The notes under the pieces: generated by a model
The model's input: only the letters and a program-made list of their open reading frames with translations
Database searches by the model: none
Told to the model about the DNA's origin: nothing
Position numbers and translations under genes: made by a program
Source of the DNA: Teredinibacter waterburyi
Lineage (GTDB): Bacteria; Pseudomonadota; Gammaproteobacteria; Pseudomonadales; Cellvibrionaceae
Assembly: GCF_001922985.1 (NCBI RefSeq)
Contig: NZ_MRUH01000124.1
Coordinates: 96,089 to 160,088, forward strand
Direction: 5' to 3'
DNA: 64,000 nucleotides
In this document: positions 36,982 to 50,603 of the stretch, in pieces
Layout of the letters: each line of letters opens with the position of its first letter
How positions within the stretch are numbered: the first letter of the stretch is position 1

Positions 36982-38899
36982 GTGTAGCGCCTTTTATTTG
37001 AACGAATTTTAAAGCCCCAGTACTTACCCCTATAAACTGTCTATGATTCCAGTTTTCCTCGTCAATGTAGTTGTAGTTGATTGCCAGCCCCCCGGGAGTA
37101 GGGTAATAATTCACCCTTACTTCCAGTATATGATCGCCATCGCTTAGATTTGTGACTACGCTCTGCTGCTGAAAAAAATTCATATTAACGCTGTCAAATA
37201 TTAGCTTGCCGTCAATCCATACTTTGGTTGCCCAAGCGCTATTTATATCAAGCTTAATTTTTTTCGCGATTGCATTGCCACGCTCTCTGGCTAGTGTCGT
37301 CTTAAACGAAATCTCTCCCGGCGTATGTAGCACGAAGCGTTTGTCGTCCCCTTCAAGCTTGCCATCACGAGAATAGGGAAAATGGATTTTACTGATCTCT
37401 GTTTGGGTACTTAAAGAGTCATCTTGTGTTGCACTATACCTAGCCTGAATAGTATCTGGTGGTACGGGTGTAATGGCGTAGACGACGGCTTGCTCTAACC
37501 CCCAAAGAGCGATATAGATAGCGCCTAGAATCGGAACGAGTTTAAGCCTTTTCTTCCCATGTGCGGTGATAATCTGTAGCGCTTTTAAAGAGCCTATATA
37601 GAATATGAAAATGATTGAATAGGTATAGCGCGGTTCCCCAGTAAACACGTAGCTAACCAGCATGGTTATACCTACGGTGCTAAACATAAAAGCAAAAAAG
37701 GGCTTGTCATGCTTGCTTAGGTCACGCCAGATCCAGAAGAAAAGTCCGCAACTAAGGAACATCAAAAACTTGAGCGTATCCCACTTTCCTCTAAAAAATT
37801 CAAAGCCGGGCGCATCGGTGCGGCTTGGCAGCATATCCGAGAAAAATAGGTTTTTAATATGCGCGATATTTTTAACGAATCGATAGGGGTCCTGTTGAAG
37901 TGAATTCCAGCCTAGACTGTAATAGAAATCTTGCTCGAAATAAGGTGTGGTCGTTTCAAAAACACCGTTCTCTGGTCGCCACGACATAGCCGGAACAATA
38001 ATCATATTGTGCCAGCCTCGGTAATTCAGGTTGACCTTGTAAATATCGCTATTGGCGATAAAAAAATCTAACCCACCGTTGGCCGATAAGCCTGACACCT
38101 TTCCATGTGAGATTCGGGATACTTCGAGCATTCCCAAACCAACTACCATAAAAAATAAAATGGAGAAAGCTGCTGACCTCAATATAAATTGAATCGATAA
38201 TCGGTATTGGACTAAGAAGCCAATTACAAAAGCTAGCCCGTAAGGTGCAATTGCGGGACGTACTATACTTGCAACCGCAAAGAGCAGCGCCGCAGCCACT
38301 AGGCTCGGCCAGCTGCCGCGGTAGTACACTAGGCATCCGGCTATTACGAAAAGCGGCGTTGCGAAGTTTTCAGATAATAAAAAAGCATTAAAGTACCAAG
38401 CTGGAAAGCCAAATGCATATAGGCAAATGACTGCCAATGCGTAGCCTTGCTGGTGGTCGAAACATTTTATGCAGGCGCGGTGGAGCGCATAAACCGAACA
38501 GGCGAATAGTATTAGGTTTAGGGTTAACGCGGTTTCTAGCCGAATTAAAGCGCCAAGACCGAAAAAATTTAAGATCTTAAACAAGTCGGCAAGAATGATA
38601 TGGTACCAAGGCGGCCAAGCCAAGAACTGCGACTCGATAAATTCTTTACCATTTAGCCTGTCTAGTGCTCGTACCCAAAAGCCACTCATATCGCTATAAA
38701 GATAGTTGTAGTAGGGCGCAACCTGGAAAACATAATAGGCAATACAGAGGAAACTTAGCACTGCGATTGCAAGGCTAAAACTACGTTTGCCCGAACGATC
38801 TAGCAGTGTGCTAATGCCTGCCATAATGTTGTCTTGGTGATCTTGGTGATCTTGGTGATCTTGGTGATCTTGGTGATCTGGAAGTGAATCCGTGCTCAT
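36974..38899 (-). CDS. GT-C membrane glycosyltransferase-like protein with DHQ repeat
   Basis: 641 residues. The N-terminus has five DHQ tripeptides (about residues 8-22). About ten or more hydrophobic helices fill 40-480; the first extracytoplasmic loop YNYLYSDMSGFWVRALDRL (about 64-82) has an acidic residue as in GT-C enzymes. YVFTGEPRYTYSIIFIFYI near 410 is a common GT-C feature. About 150 C-terminal residues form a soluble domain (GEISFKTTLARERGN ... SDGDHILEVRVNYYPTPGG) that looks like a PA14 or sugar-binding sandwich. It probably uses the polyprenol-linked sugar made by the overlapping downstream gene. Acceptor unknown. Confidence 0.75.
   Translation of the reverse strand: MSTDSLPDHQDHQDHQDHQDHQDNIMAGISTLLDRSGKRSFSLAIAVLSFLCIAYYVFQVAPYYNYLYSDMSGFWVRALDRLNGKEFIESQFLAWPPWYHIILADLFKILNFFGLGALIRLETALTLNLILFACSVYALHRACIKCFDHQQGYALAVICLYAFGFPAWYFNAFLLSENFATPLFVIAGCLVYYRGSWPSLVAAALLFAVASIVRPAIAPYGLAFVIGFLVQYRLSIQFILRSAAFSILFFMVVGLGMLEVSRISHGKVSGLSANGGLDFFIANSDIYKVNLNYRGWHNMIIVPAMSWRPENGVFETTTPYFEQDFYYSLGWNSLQQDPYRFVKNIAHIKNLFFSDMLPSRTDAPGFEFFRGKWDTLKFLMFLSCGLFFWIWRDLSKHDKPFFAFMFSTVGITMLVSYVFTGEPRYTYSIIFIFYIGSLKALQIITAHGKKRLKLVPILGAIYIALWGLEQAVVYAITPVPPDTIQARYSATQDDSLSTQTEISKIHFPYSRDGKLEGDDKRFVLHTPGEISFKTTLARERGNAIAKKIKLDINSAWATKVWIDGKLIFDSVNMNFFQQQSVVTNLSDGDHILEVRVNYYPTPGGLAINYNYIDEENWNHRQFIGVSTGALKFVQIKGATHE
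38833..38877 (-). repeat. Five tandem copies of a 9-base unit
   Basis: The plus-strand unit CTTGGTGAT occurs five times without mismatch. On the coding strand it encodes (Asp-His-Gln)5 near the N-terminus of the GT-C protein. Because the unit is nine bases, copy-number changes keep the frame. Confidence 0.95.
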
Positions 38900-39349
38900 T
38901 GAAATTTGAATACCCGCGTACCTAGTTAATATTATTATTTTGGTCTTGAAATCAGGCAGTGATTACGATGAGATTTAGCGCTTAAATTGAGAATTTCGCA
39001 ATCAGTATTTACCTACTTTTTGATTATTTTTTTAAGGTCAGATAGTCGTTCGCCAATGCCGGCCTTTGTGGGCTCATCACGCCCCCCCTTTATTCAGATT
39101 TCGTTTGGTTTATGGTAAATAAACACGTGTGTTATAACCATTTGTTTCGGTGAAGTTCAACCGCTTCCGATCGCCTGTGGCGATAGCTATAGGTGGCGGC
39201 TAAACATCATTTTTTGGCCCTATTCCTAACAACAAATTAAACCCAAGGCAATTGACATCAGGTATGCAATTTTGAGATCTGTCGCTAGTCTCTAGTTGTT
39301 CTGCAAGGTATGCTATGGACGGTTGTTCGTTCAGAACGGGGAGGGTTAC
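38900..39349. other. Divergent promoter region, nothing recognised
   Basis: About 450 bases between the GT-C gene (minus) and the MaoC-like gene (plus). It contains a C7 run near 39080-39090 and AT-rich stretches but no gene I can support. Confidence 0.4.
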
Positions 39350-40009
39350 GTGAAGCTTGTCACGCTGTTGAAAGAGAAAAGTCAGCAAATACAGCATAGT
39401 AATGAAGAACTCATTCGAAAGTTTGAGCCTCAGGTGCGAGAGTTTAGGACTTCTCTTAGTCAATCCGTATACGGGACTATGGCGAGCGATTGGATTTCGA
39501 AGTGGGTCGCTGCGGGCAACGCCGCACCGGTAGTCGTGCAACCTCTGCCGGAGTGCCAAGCGCTCTACGACAGTTTACGCTCTAAGCTTGGATCCGAGAT
39601 TCATACCAGTGATTGGCGTATGATCAGCCAAAGCCTGATTACGGAGTTCGCTCAGCTTAGTGGTGATTCTCAGTGGATTCACACCGATGAGCTGAGAACC
39701 CGGAAAGAATCGCCGTTTAAGGGTACGGTAGCTCACGGCTTTTTATTACTATCGTTACTACCCAATTTACGCGGTTTGGCTGATGCTCATCAGTACCCAG
39801 GGTCACGCTTTATTCTTAACTCTGCGGTTCATAATGTCCGCTTTCTAGCACCGGTTAAGCCCGGCCAATCAATTCGCTCACGTTCTATTTTACGTAGCGT
39901 TACACTGGCGAAACGCAGTGTTGAAATTCATGAAGAAATTACCCTAGAGCTCAAACACAGCAGCAAAACCGCGTGCGTAGCGTCCCTTGAGTTGCGTGCC
40001 TACTTCTAG
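39350..40009 (+). CDS. MaoC-like (R)-hydratase/dehydratase family protein
   Basis: 219 residues from GTG 39350, which has a GGGGAGG ribosome site at the right distance; an upstream TTG reading has none. The hydratase-2 motif is seen in GDSQWIHTDELR and FKGTVAHGFLLLSLLP (about 118-145), with Asp and His in the catalytic positions of hot-dog fold hydratases. The product probably hydrates or dehydrates acyl-CoA thioesters. A helical N-terminal extension of about 75 residues precedes the fold. It stands alone between the glycan region and the first czc operon, and no fatty-acid genes are adjacent. Confidence 0.82.
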   Translation: MKLVTLLKEKSQQIQHSNEELIRKFEPQVREFRTSLSQSVYGTMASDWISKWVAAGNAAPVVVQPLPECQALYDSLRSKLGSEIHTSDWRMISQSLITEFAQLSGDSQWIHTDELRTRKESPFKGTVAHGFLLLSLLPNLRGLADAHQYPGSRFILNSAVHNVRFLAPVKPGQSIRSRSILRSVTLAKRSVEIHEEITLELKHSSKTACVASLELRAYF

Positions 40010-40147
40010 CTTTTATAGTTGTAAGCTCATTGTCTAGTGATGTATTCAAGGCGGGGTTTAGCAATAGCTCAGTTTTAGATTTGTCTTTGTTTTACTTTTT
40101 TTGTTAGGCTAGCCAAATCAGCTAACGCGTAAAAGGATTCAAATTAG

Positions 40148-40480
40148 GTGCGAAAGGCGTATGTACGCTCATTTCTGGCGATTATTATTCTGCTGCAATC
40201 ATTTGTAGCGGTGGCTGACGCGCACCAATTTCACCAGTCAGGTAATCAGCACGAGACTATTGCGGAGCATGTTCATGACCAAGCTACGGATTCTGCGGAT
40301 CAAACGAACGATTCCCGCGATTGCCATCATTGCTGCCACTGTCATAGTAAAGTGAGTTCAGCATTACCCGCCGCTTTTGGCTGTGGGTTTCTGGTCAATA
40401 AGCAACCTAAGATGTTCGCTTTCAGTATCCAATATTCCTCTGAAGTTACGCCTTCACTGTTTCGCCCTCCAATCGTTTAG
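40148..40480 (+). CDS. Small exported His/Cys-rich protein, CzcI-like
   Basis: 110 residues starting at GTG 40148. A signal peptide covers about 1-25 (AIIILLQSFVAVADA). The mature part has a His-rich stretch and a dense metal-binding cluster DCHHCCHCHSK (about residues 58-68). It lies 62 bases before a czcC-like gene, the usual place of CzcI-type proteins, which are thought to modulate metal efflux. The role in binding Zn, Cd or Co in the periplasm is inferred from composition and position. Confidence 0.65.
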   Translation: MRKAYVRSFLAIIILLQSFVAVADAHQFHQSGNQHETIAEHVHDQATDSADQTNDSRDCHHCCHCHSKVSSALPAAFGCGFLVNKQPKMFAFSIQYSSEVTPSLFRPPIV

Positions 40481-40542
40481 TCCTCGCCTATAGAAACGGC
40501 CGATTTACCTCGGCATCACGATTCATTTAGCAGGACATCATT

Positions 40543-41877
40543 ATGTTGTTTCCCCTTTCATCAGGCTCACGCTTGCGTTTTTGCCTAGGACTTCCGTTGC
40601 TTCTAGCGTTTGTTGTCGCTGCGTCGACCACGGCGTTTGCTCAAAATAGCCCGCCGCAAGCTTCAGGTAATCTAAAAACATCTAGTCATCGCATACTTTC
40701 GCTTCAGCAAGCCATCGAGATGACCTTGGCCGAAAACCCGCAGCTTCATCAATTTAAAGTTAAAAAAGAAGGTTTAGTTGGTCGTCGTGAAAGCGAAGAA
40801 CTAAGGCCAATAGTGAATATGGTTATCGATGTAGAGAATTTTGCTGGTAGCGGTGAGTTAAATGGCGCGCGCGCGGCTGAAACCACAGTGGCTTTATCTT
40901 CCGTAATAGAATTTGGCGGTAAGCGCCGTGCTCGAATATCCGCTGCAGATGCACAGCTTCAACTTTTAGATAGTCATCGCCAAGCCTTTACTTTGGATAT
41001 TCTGGGCGAACTCACAAGCACGTTTATACAGGTATTAGAAGTGCAAGAGCGCATTACGCTTGCGAAAGAGGCCCACGACTTATCACGGATTACGTTATCG
41101 GCGGTGAAAAATCGCTCAGAGCAGGGCGCTGCGCCGGAGTATGAAGTGAAGCGTGCAGCCGCAGCGTTACGGCAAGCCCAACTTTATTTAGAGGCGCAGC
41201 AACATCAACAGCAACGGTTATTGATTAAGTTGGCGGCTTACTGGGGCGAAACCTCACCAAACTGGAAGCGGGTGGACGGTGATCTTTACGCTTTTGGCGA
41301 AGTTTCAGACTATGTAACGCTTTATGACAGAGTAAAAGCATCGCCGACGATTACTGTATTTGCCAACGAAGCACGACTAAAGAAAGCCGAGGTGTCACTA
41401 GCAAAATCACAGTCGGTTACCGACCTCGGCTGGCAAGTTGGTGTGCGCCGCTTTGAAGACAGCGGCGATACAGCGTTCACGGCTGGAGTATCTGTCCCGC
41501 TTTTTAGTGGTAAGCGGAACCGCGGCGCGGTTAAGTCGGCCTTGGCGGCAGAAAATGACGTGGAGTATGCCCGTCAAACAGCGCTACTGAAATTACATGT
41601 GCAGCTATTCGAAGCCTATTCACAACGGCAACAACATGTAGCGGCGGTGGCAGCTTTTCGTTCAACAATATTACCGGATTTAAATCTGGCGCTAACGGCT
41701 ATACAACGTGCCTATGAACGGGGCCGTTACAGCTATCAAGAGTGGACCGCCGCACAAAAAGAACTACTCGATGCGAAGCGTGCACTAATCGATAACGCCA
41801 CTGCAGCATCGCTCAATCAAGCCGTTATTGAACAGTTGATTGGTGAACCGTTGCTTGCAGTCGAAAGCTTTCGCTAG
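40543..41877 (+). CDS. czcC: CzcC-type outer membrane channel (TolC family), system 1
   Basis: 444 residues with a signal peptide (cleavage near AFA-Q, about 34). LSLQQAIEMTLAENPQLHQF opens the first OEP repeat, and long amphipathic helices continue to the end. The second repeat has YSYQEWTAAQKELLDAKRAL, typical for CzcC/CusC. It forms the outer-membrane exit duct for the RND pump encoded by the next two genes. The order C-B-A is standard for czc operons. Confidence 0.88.
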   Translation: MLFPLSSGSRLRFCLGLPLLLAFVVAASTTAFAQNSPPQASGNLKTSSHRILSLQQAIEMTLAENPQLHQFKVKKEGLVGRRESEELRPIVNMVIDVENFAGSGELNGARAAETTVALSSVIEFGGKRRARISAADAQLQLLDSHRQAFTLDILGELTSTFIQVLEVQERITLAKEAHDLSRITLSAVKNRSEQGAAPEYEVKRAAAALRQAQLYLEAQQHQQQRLLIKLAAYWGETSPNWKRVDGDLYAFGEVSDYVTLYDRVKASPTITVFANEARLKKAEVSLAKSQSVTDLGWQVGVRRFEDSGDTAFTAGVSVPLFSGKRNRGAVKSALAAENDVEYARQTALLKLHVQLFEAYSQRQQHVAAVAAFRSTILPDLNLALTAIQRAYERGRYSYQEWTAAQKELLDAKRALIDNATAASLNQAVIEQLIGEPLLAVESFR

Positions 41878-41931
41878 TAACCCAAATTATATTTCGGCGT
41901 TAAAAAACGTCGAAACGATAGGATTGTAATC

Positions 41932-46078
<4,147 letters not shown>

Positions 46079-46133
46079 AGTTGAGCTTAATACTTTATAT
46101 CAACCTAAAGGCCGCGCTCGGCTCTCAAGTAGT

Positions 46134-46186
46134 CAAGCTCACGCCGTAACATATAAATATCCATCCTCTGTTGCGGCGTGAGCTTG
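46134..46186. terminator. Hairpin between the two convergent czcA genes
   Basis: CAAGCTCACGCCG (46134-46146) pairs exactly with 46174-46186. Four more pairs including one G-T wobble extend the stem inward, leaving a 19-nt loop. It lies between two converging operons and may stop transcription from either side. Confidence 0.55.
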
Positions 46187-46223
46187 GCGAAATATTGATA
46201 TTTAATATCTAAGTATGAAACGG

Positions 46224-49200
46224 TTATGGTTTATCTCTGTGGGCCAATCGGTAAAGCACCGGCAACACAAATAATGTTAGCAGTGTTGATGAAATAATTC
46301 CGCCAATGACCACCGTGGCAAGTGGACGCTGTACTTCTGAACCTATACCGGTATTTAAGGCCATAGGTACAAACCCTAATGACGCAACCAGCGCAGTGGT
46401 AAGAACAGGACGTAGCCGCGTTAGAGCACCCTTAACAATAGCTTTTTCAACGCTCAAACCGTCATGGATTAATTCACGAATAAACGACACCATCACCAAA
46501 CCATTTAAAATAGCGATGCCCGACAAAGCGATGAAACCAACCGCTGCGGAAATGGAAAATGGGATATCCCGCATCAGCAAAAACAGAACGCCGCCGGTGA
46601 GTGCGAGCGGTACACCGGTAAAAATAATGAGGGCATCTTTGAACGAACCCAGGGCGAGAAGCAGTAAGCCGACGATCATGATCAGCGTGATCGGAACCAC
46701 CAGTGTTAAACGTTTGGAAGCGGATTGAAGCTTTTGGTAGGTTCCACCGTATTCCACCCAATAGCCTACCGGAATATCTACAGAGTCTTTAATTTTGGCT
46801 TGAATGTCCGAAACAAAAGAGCCCAAGTCACGCCCGCGTACATTGGCGGTAACAAAGACACGGCGTTTGCCGTTTTCACGGTTGATTTGATTAAAGCCCT
46901 CCACCAGTTTCATTGTTGCTAATTCCTGCAAGGGAACAGCGCTGTCATTAGCTAGCTGAATGGGCAGGTACTTTAAACGATCCATATCTGTACGACGCGC
47001 TTCCGGCAAACGCACCACAATATCTGTGCGTCGGTCGCCCTGGTAAAACTGACCAGCGACTTCACCACCCAATGCAATGGCCAGTTGGTCCTGCAATTCA
47101 CTTACGGCTAAGCCATACTGCGCCAGCACGTCGGTTTTGGGTTGCAAGGTCATAATCGGTAGCCCGGTGGTTTTCTCCATTTGCACATCGGCAATACCTT
47201 CCACACTGGCAATGGCCTTTTGAATATCGTTACCCAGTTTGTCTAACTGCTCAAAATCATCCCCGAATATTTTGATCGCCAGCTCTGCACGAACGCCCGA
47301 TAGCAGCTCATTAAATCGCATCTGAATGGGCTGTAAAAATTCGTAACGGTTGCCGGGAATAGGGGCCACTAATGCGGCTAAATCGTCCACAACTTGAGCT
47401 TTTGTTTTATTCGGATCGGGCCATTCACTGCGAGGTTTTAAAATAATGAAATTGTCGGCAACGCTAGGGGGAACCGCGTCGGTTGCCACATCGGCAGTAC
47501 CCACCTTGGCGAAGATGCGTTCAACTTCTGGCATCTCTTTTATTTTGGCTTCAAGTGTTTTTTGCAATTCCACGGCTTGACTCAGCGAGGTGCCTGGGAT
47601 TCGAAGCGCGTGCATCGCAATATCACCCTCATCCAAATTGGGCACGAATTCACTACCCAAACGCGTCGCTAGCCAAGCCGAACCAACGACCAATACAAGC
47701 GCAGTTGTCACTACCACCCAGCGCGCTCTTAACGCGATATTCAGGAGCGGTTCGTAAACCGAGCGCGATACTTTAATAATGGCGCTGTCTTTTTCTGTTA
47801 CCGGTTTTTTGAACAATAGCGCGATACATGCAGGAACAAAGGTAATCGACAGCACAATTGAGCAAAGTAATGCGATTACAACGGTCAAGGCCATGGGGTG
47901 AAACATTTTTCCTTCCACACCCGTCAGCGCAAAAATGGGTAAGTAAACGGCGGTGATAATAAATACCCCGAATAATGCGGGACGAATTACTTCACGTGTT
48001 GCATGAAAAACAATATCAAAGCGTTCTTTTATATCCAAGGTTTTACCGGGAGAGGACGCATGACCGAGACGTCTTAGGCAATTTTCGACAATGATAATGG
48101 CCCCGTCGACGAGCAAACCAAAATCCAGAGCGCCCAGGCTCATTAAATTGGCACTGACACCGGCATGCACCATGCCTGTCACGGTCATTAACATAGCAAT
48201 CGGAATGACTGCGGCAGTCAATACGGCAGCGCGCACATTGCCTAGTAAAAAGAACAAGATGACAATGACGAGTAAAGCACCTTCTAGCAAATTCGTTTGC
48301 ACCGTTTTTAAGGTTTTATCGACTAGAGTGGTTCGATCGTAAACGGCCGTTGCAGTAATGCCGTCAGGCAAGCCTTGTTTAATTTCATCCAACTTTTCTG
48401 CCACGGCTTTGGCTACGGTTCGGCTATTCTCACCAACCAACATAAACACGGTACTCATCACCACTTCGCGACCGTTTTGCGTGGCCGCGCCACTGCGTAA
48501 TTCCTTACCTTCTTCAATATTGGCAATATCTTTAATGCGTAGCGGCACTCCTTCATGGCTGCGAACTACAATATTCCCGATTTCACTGAGGGTTTCTTTT
48601 TGCCCTGGTACACGTAACAACCATTGCGCGCCGTTGTGTTCAACAAAACCAACACCGCGATTTTGATTGTTATTCTGAATTGCCTGAATGAGATCCTGTT
48701 GAGTCAGTTCAAATGCCAGTAGCTTTTCGGGTTCAAATGCCACCAGGATTTCACGCTTAAAACCGCCGATAGGGTTCACTTCTACCACACCCGGTACGCG
48801 TAGCAACTGAGGTCGAATTATCCAGTCGTGCACAGATCGTAAATCGGTGGGCGTTACCAGTGAACCATCTTTATTGAGTGCGCCAGGCTCGGCATCTACC
48901 GTAAACATAAAGATTTCACCCAATCCCGTGGCGATAGGGCCCAATTCAGGCTCGAGCAAGCGAGGAAGATTTGATCGTGCGCTGGATAGGCGCTCATTCA
49001 CTAACTGACGGGCAAAGTAAATGTCGGTATCATCACTGAAAATAATGGTGACTTGTGAAAGCCCGTAGCGGGAAACCGAGCGTGTGTATTGAAGATTGGG
49101 TAAACCCGCCATTGCGGTTTCAATGGGAAACGTCACCCGCTGTTCAATCTCTTGTGGTGTATAGCCCGGAGCCTCAGTGTTGATCATCACCTGTACGTTG

Positions 49201-49328
49201 GTGATATCTGGAACCGCATCAATGGGCAACTTAGTGAAATTCCAAATACCCAAACCACTGATGGCCAGCACGGCCACCATAATTAAGGCCCGACGTTGGA
49301 TAGCAAATTGAATTAAATATTCAAGCAT
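46224..49328 (-). CDS. czcA: CzcA-type heavy metal RND pump (HME1), system 2
   Basis: 1034 residues, homologous along its length to the pump at 42962 but clearly diverged. The HME1 signature is DFGLLVDGAIIIVEN, keeping the Asp-Asp-Glu set. [19 protein letters not shown] and the LGSEFVPNLDEGDIAMHAL region are conserved. It should export Zn, Co or Cd. It is the last gene of a C-B-A operon that faces the first one tail to tail, with a 146-base gap. Confidence 0.93.
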   Translation of the reverse strand: MLEYLIQFAIQRRALIMVAVLAISGLGIWNFTKLPIDAVPDITNVQVMINTEAPGYTPQEIEQRVTFPIETAMAGLPNLQYTRSVSRYGLSQVTIIFSDDTDIYFARQLVNERLSSARSNLPRLLEPELGPIATGLGEIFMFTVDAEPGALNKDGSLVTPTDLRSVHDWIIRPQLLRVPGVVEVNPIGGFKREILVAFEPEKLLAFELTQQDLIQAIQNNNQNRGVGFVEHNGAQWLLRVPGQKETLSEIGNIVVRSHEGVPLRIKDIANIEEGKELRSGAATQNGREVVMSTVFMLVGENSRTVAKAVAEKLDEIKQGLPDGITATAVYDRTTLVDKTLKTVQTNLLEGALLVIVILFFLLGNVRAAVLTAAVIPIAMLMTVTGMVHAGVSANLMSLGALDFGLLVDGAIIIVENCLRRLGHASSPGKTLDIKERFDIVFHATREVIRPALFGVFIITAVYLPIFALTGVEGKMFHPMALTVVIALLCSIVLSITFVPACIALLFKKPVTEKDSAIIKVSRSVYEPLLNIALRARWVVVTTALVLVVGSAWLATRLGSEFVPNLDEGDIAMHALRIPGTSLSQAVELQKTLEAKIKEMPEVERIFAKVGTADVATDAVPPSVADNFIILKPRSEWPDPNKTKAQVVDDLAALVAPIPGNRYEFLQPIQMRFNELLSGVRAELAIKIFGDDFEQLDKLGNDIQKAIASVEGIADVQMEKTTGLPIMTLQPKTDVLAQYGLAVSELQDQLAIALGGEVAGQFYQGDRRTDIVVRLPEARRTDMDRLKYLPIQLANDSAVPLQELATMKLVEGFNQINRENGKRRVFVTANVRGRDLGSFVSDIQAKIKDSVDIPVGYWVEYGGTYQKLQSASKRLTLVVPITLIMIVGLLLLALGSFKDALIIFTGVPLALTGGVLFLLMRDIPFSISAAVGFIALSGIAILNGLVMVSFIRELIHDGLSVEKAIVKGALTRLRPVLTTALVASLGFVPMALNTGIGSEVQRPLATVVIGGIISSTLLTLFVLPVLYRLAHRDKP

Positions 49329-49352
49329 GATGTTTCCTTAAGCGGGTAGGCC

Positions 49353-50603
49353 TTAGTGGTCGTGAGAAGCGCCGGATTTTTCTATATCGGCTTTGATAAT
49401 AAAACTGTTTTCTGTCACGTATTCGGTGCCGGGATTTAATCCGCCTAATACCTCCACCCACTCTCCGGCTTCACGCCCAAGTTCCAACATTCGCACCTCA
49501 TACTCGTCACCAACTTTTGCATACACCACGGTAAAGTCTCTGAATGCCTGTAAGCCAATCCGTTTCACGGCCAATGGCACGGTATAGCGTGCGACCTCTA
49601 TCTCGCCGGAAATAAATTGTCCTGCGGATAACGCATTGGCTGAGTTGTCGATTTCTACGCGTAGGGTACGGGCTTGATTAGCGTTTAGCTGTGCATCAAT
49701 GGCCTTGACACGTCCGCTCAATGGTGGCGCGTGGCCATTAATACGCAGAGTGACTTCAGCTCCTTCTGTAACGCGTTGACGATCAGTTGGGAATACCGAT
49801 AGTTCGGCCGTCAGATTTGATGTGTCAACGATCGACATTAATATGCGACCGCCAGTTTGTTCTCCAGAATTGGCCGCCTTGTTAATAACGACACCATTAA
49901 TCGGCGAGTTAATGGTAAAACTTTTTAAACTCTCATTACTGTTGACGGTGATGAGCTTATCTCCAGCCTTCACAGTTTGCCCTAAGCGTGCATGTACTTT
50001 AGTAATCTCACCCTCAAAGCGCGCGCTAATTTTTCGCTCCGCGTCGGGTTGCGGAACTAACTTGCCGAACGATTCGATGGTTTCAATCAGCGTGGCTTCA
50101 CCGGCTATTTCGGTTTGTATTTCCATCGCGTTCGCCACAGCAGGCTCAATAAGTGTTCGACCTTCAAAGTTATCGTATTGCCATTGATGCTTCTTGCCTT
50201 GGTGGTCTGCTTTAATCGTTACTACAAAAGAGTGCGGTTCATAGATTTCCATATCGCCGCGCAAAAAATCGGCCTGTGGCTTGAAGTTGATCGTGTCAAC
50301 CATATTGCCTAAGCGAGTAAGCGTTACCACAAGTGAAACATCTTCCGGCTTGACGGGCTTACCATCATTCATAGTCCACACGCGAAATTCCGGCGGCACA
50401 CCCGTTTCAAAAATAGCGAGTTCCAGCACGAAATCTCCATCTTTTAATAGACGCCCTCGATGCAGTCCTTTTTCAGGTTCTGCTTCTTTAATTTCTGTTT
50501 CGACGGCCAAACTGAAAGAGGTATACCCAAGAAAAGCTAAAGCAATAAGCGCAATCATAAAGTAGCGAAAAGGCATAAAAGGGCGCAGAAGAGAGTTGAT
50601 CAT
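49353..50603 (-). CDS. czcB: CzcB-type periplasmic adaptor, system 2
   Basis: 416 residues. An N-terminal membrane/signal segment (YFMIALIALAFLGYTSFSLA) is followed by an extra beta-rich domain (about 40-150: KGLHRGRLLKDGDFVLELAI ... YDNFEGRTLIEP) seen in some HME adaptors. The core has GEITKVHARLGQTVKAGDKL and FTINSPINGVVINKAANSG for the barrel-sandwich and ends in SGASHDH, so His is limited to the tail. It overlaps the upstream czcC gene by four bases and lies 24 bases before czcA. It bridges pump and outer-membrane channel. Confidence 0.88.
   Translation of the reverse strand: MINSLLRPFMPFRYFMIALIALAFLGYTSFSLAVETEIKEAEPEKGLHRGRLLKDGDFVLELAIFETGVPPEFRVWTMNDGKPVKPEDVSLVVTLTRLGNMVDTINFKPQADFLRGDMEIYEPHSFVVTIKADHQGKKHQWQYDNFEGRTLIEPAVANAMEIQTEIAGEATLIETIESFGKLVPQPDAERKISARFEGEITKVHARLGQTVKAGDKLITVNSNESLKSFTINSPINGVVINKAANSGEQTGGRILMSIVDTSNLTAELSVFPTDRQRVTEGAEVTLRINGHAPPLSGRVKAIDAQLNANQARTLRVEIDNSANALSAGQFISGEIEVARYTVPLAVKRIGLQAFRDFTVVYAKVGDEYEVRMLELGREAGEWVEVLGGLNPGTEYVTENSFIIKADIEKSGASHDH

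Noticed and set aside
46105..46230. Short minus-strand frame ending LTPQQRMDIYMLRRELDYL and RAERGL between the two czcA genes
   Set aside because: It reads like protein but has no start codon before an internal Met; it may be a gene remnant, and the bases are better explained by the hairpin at 46134-46186.
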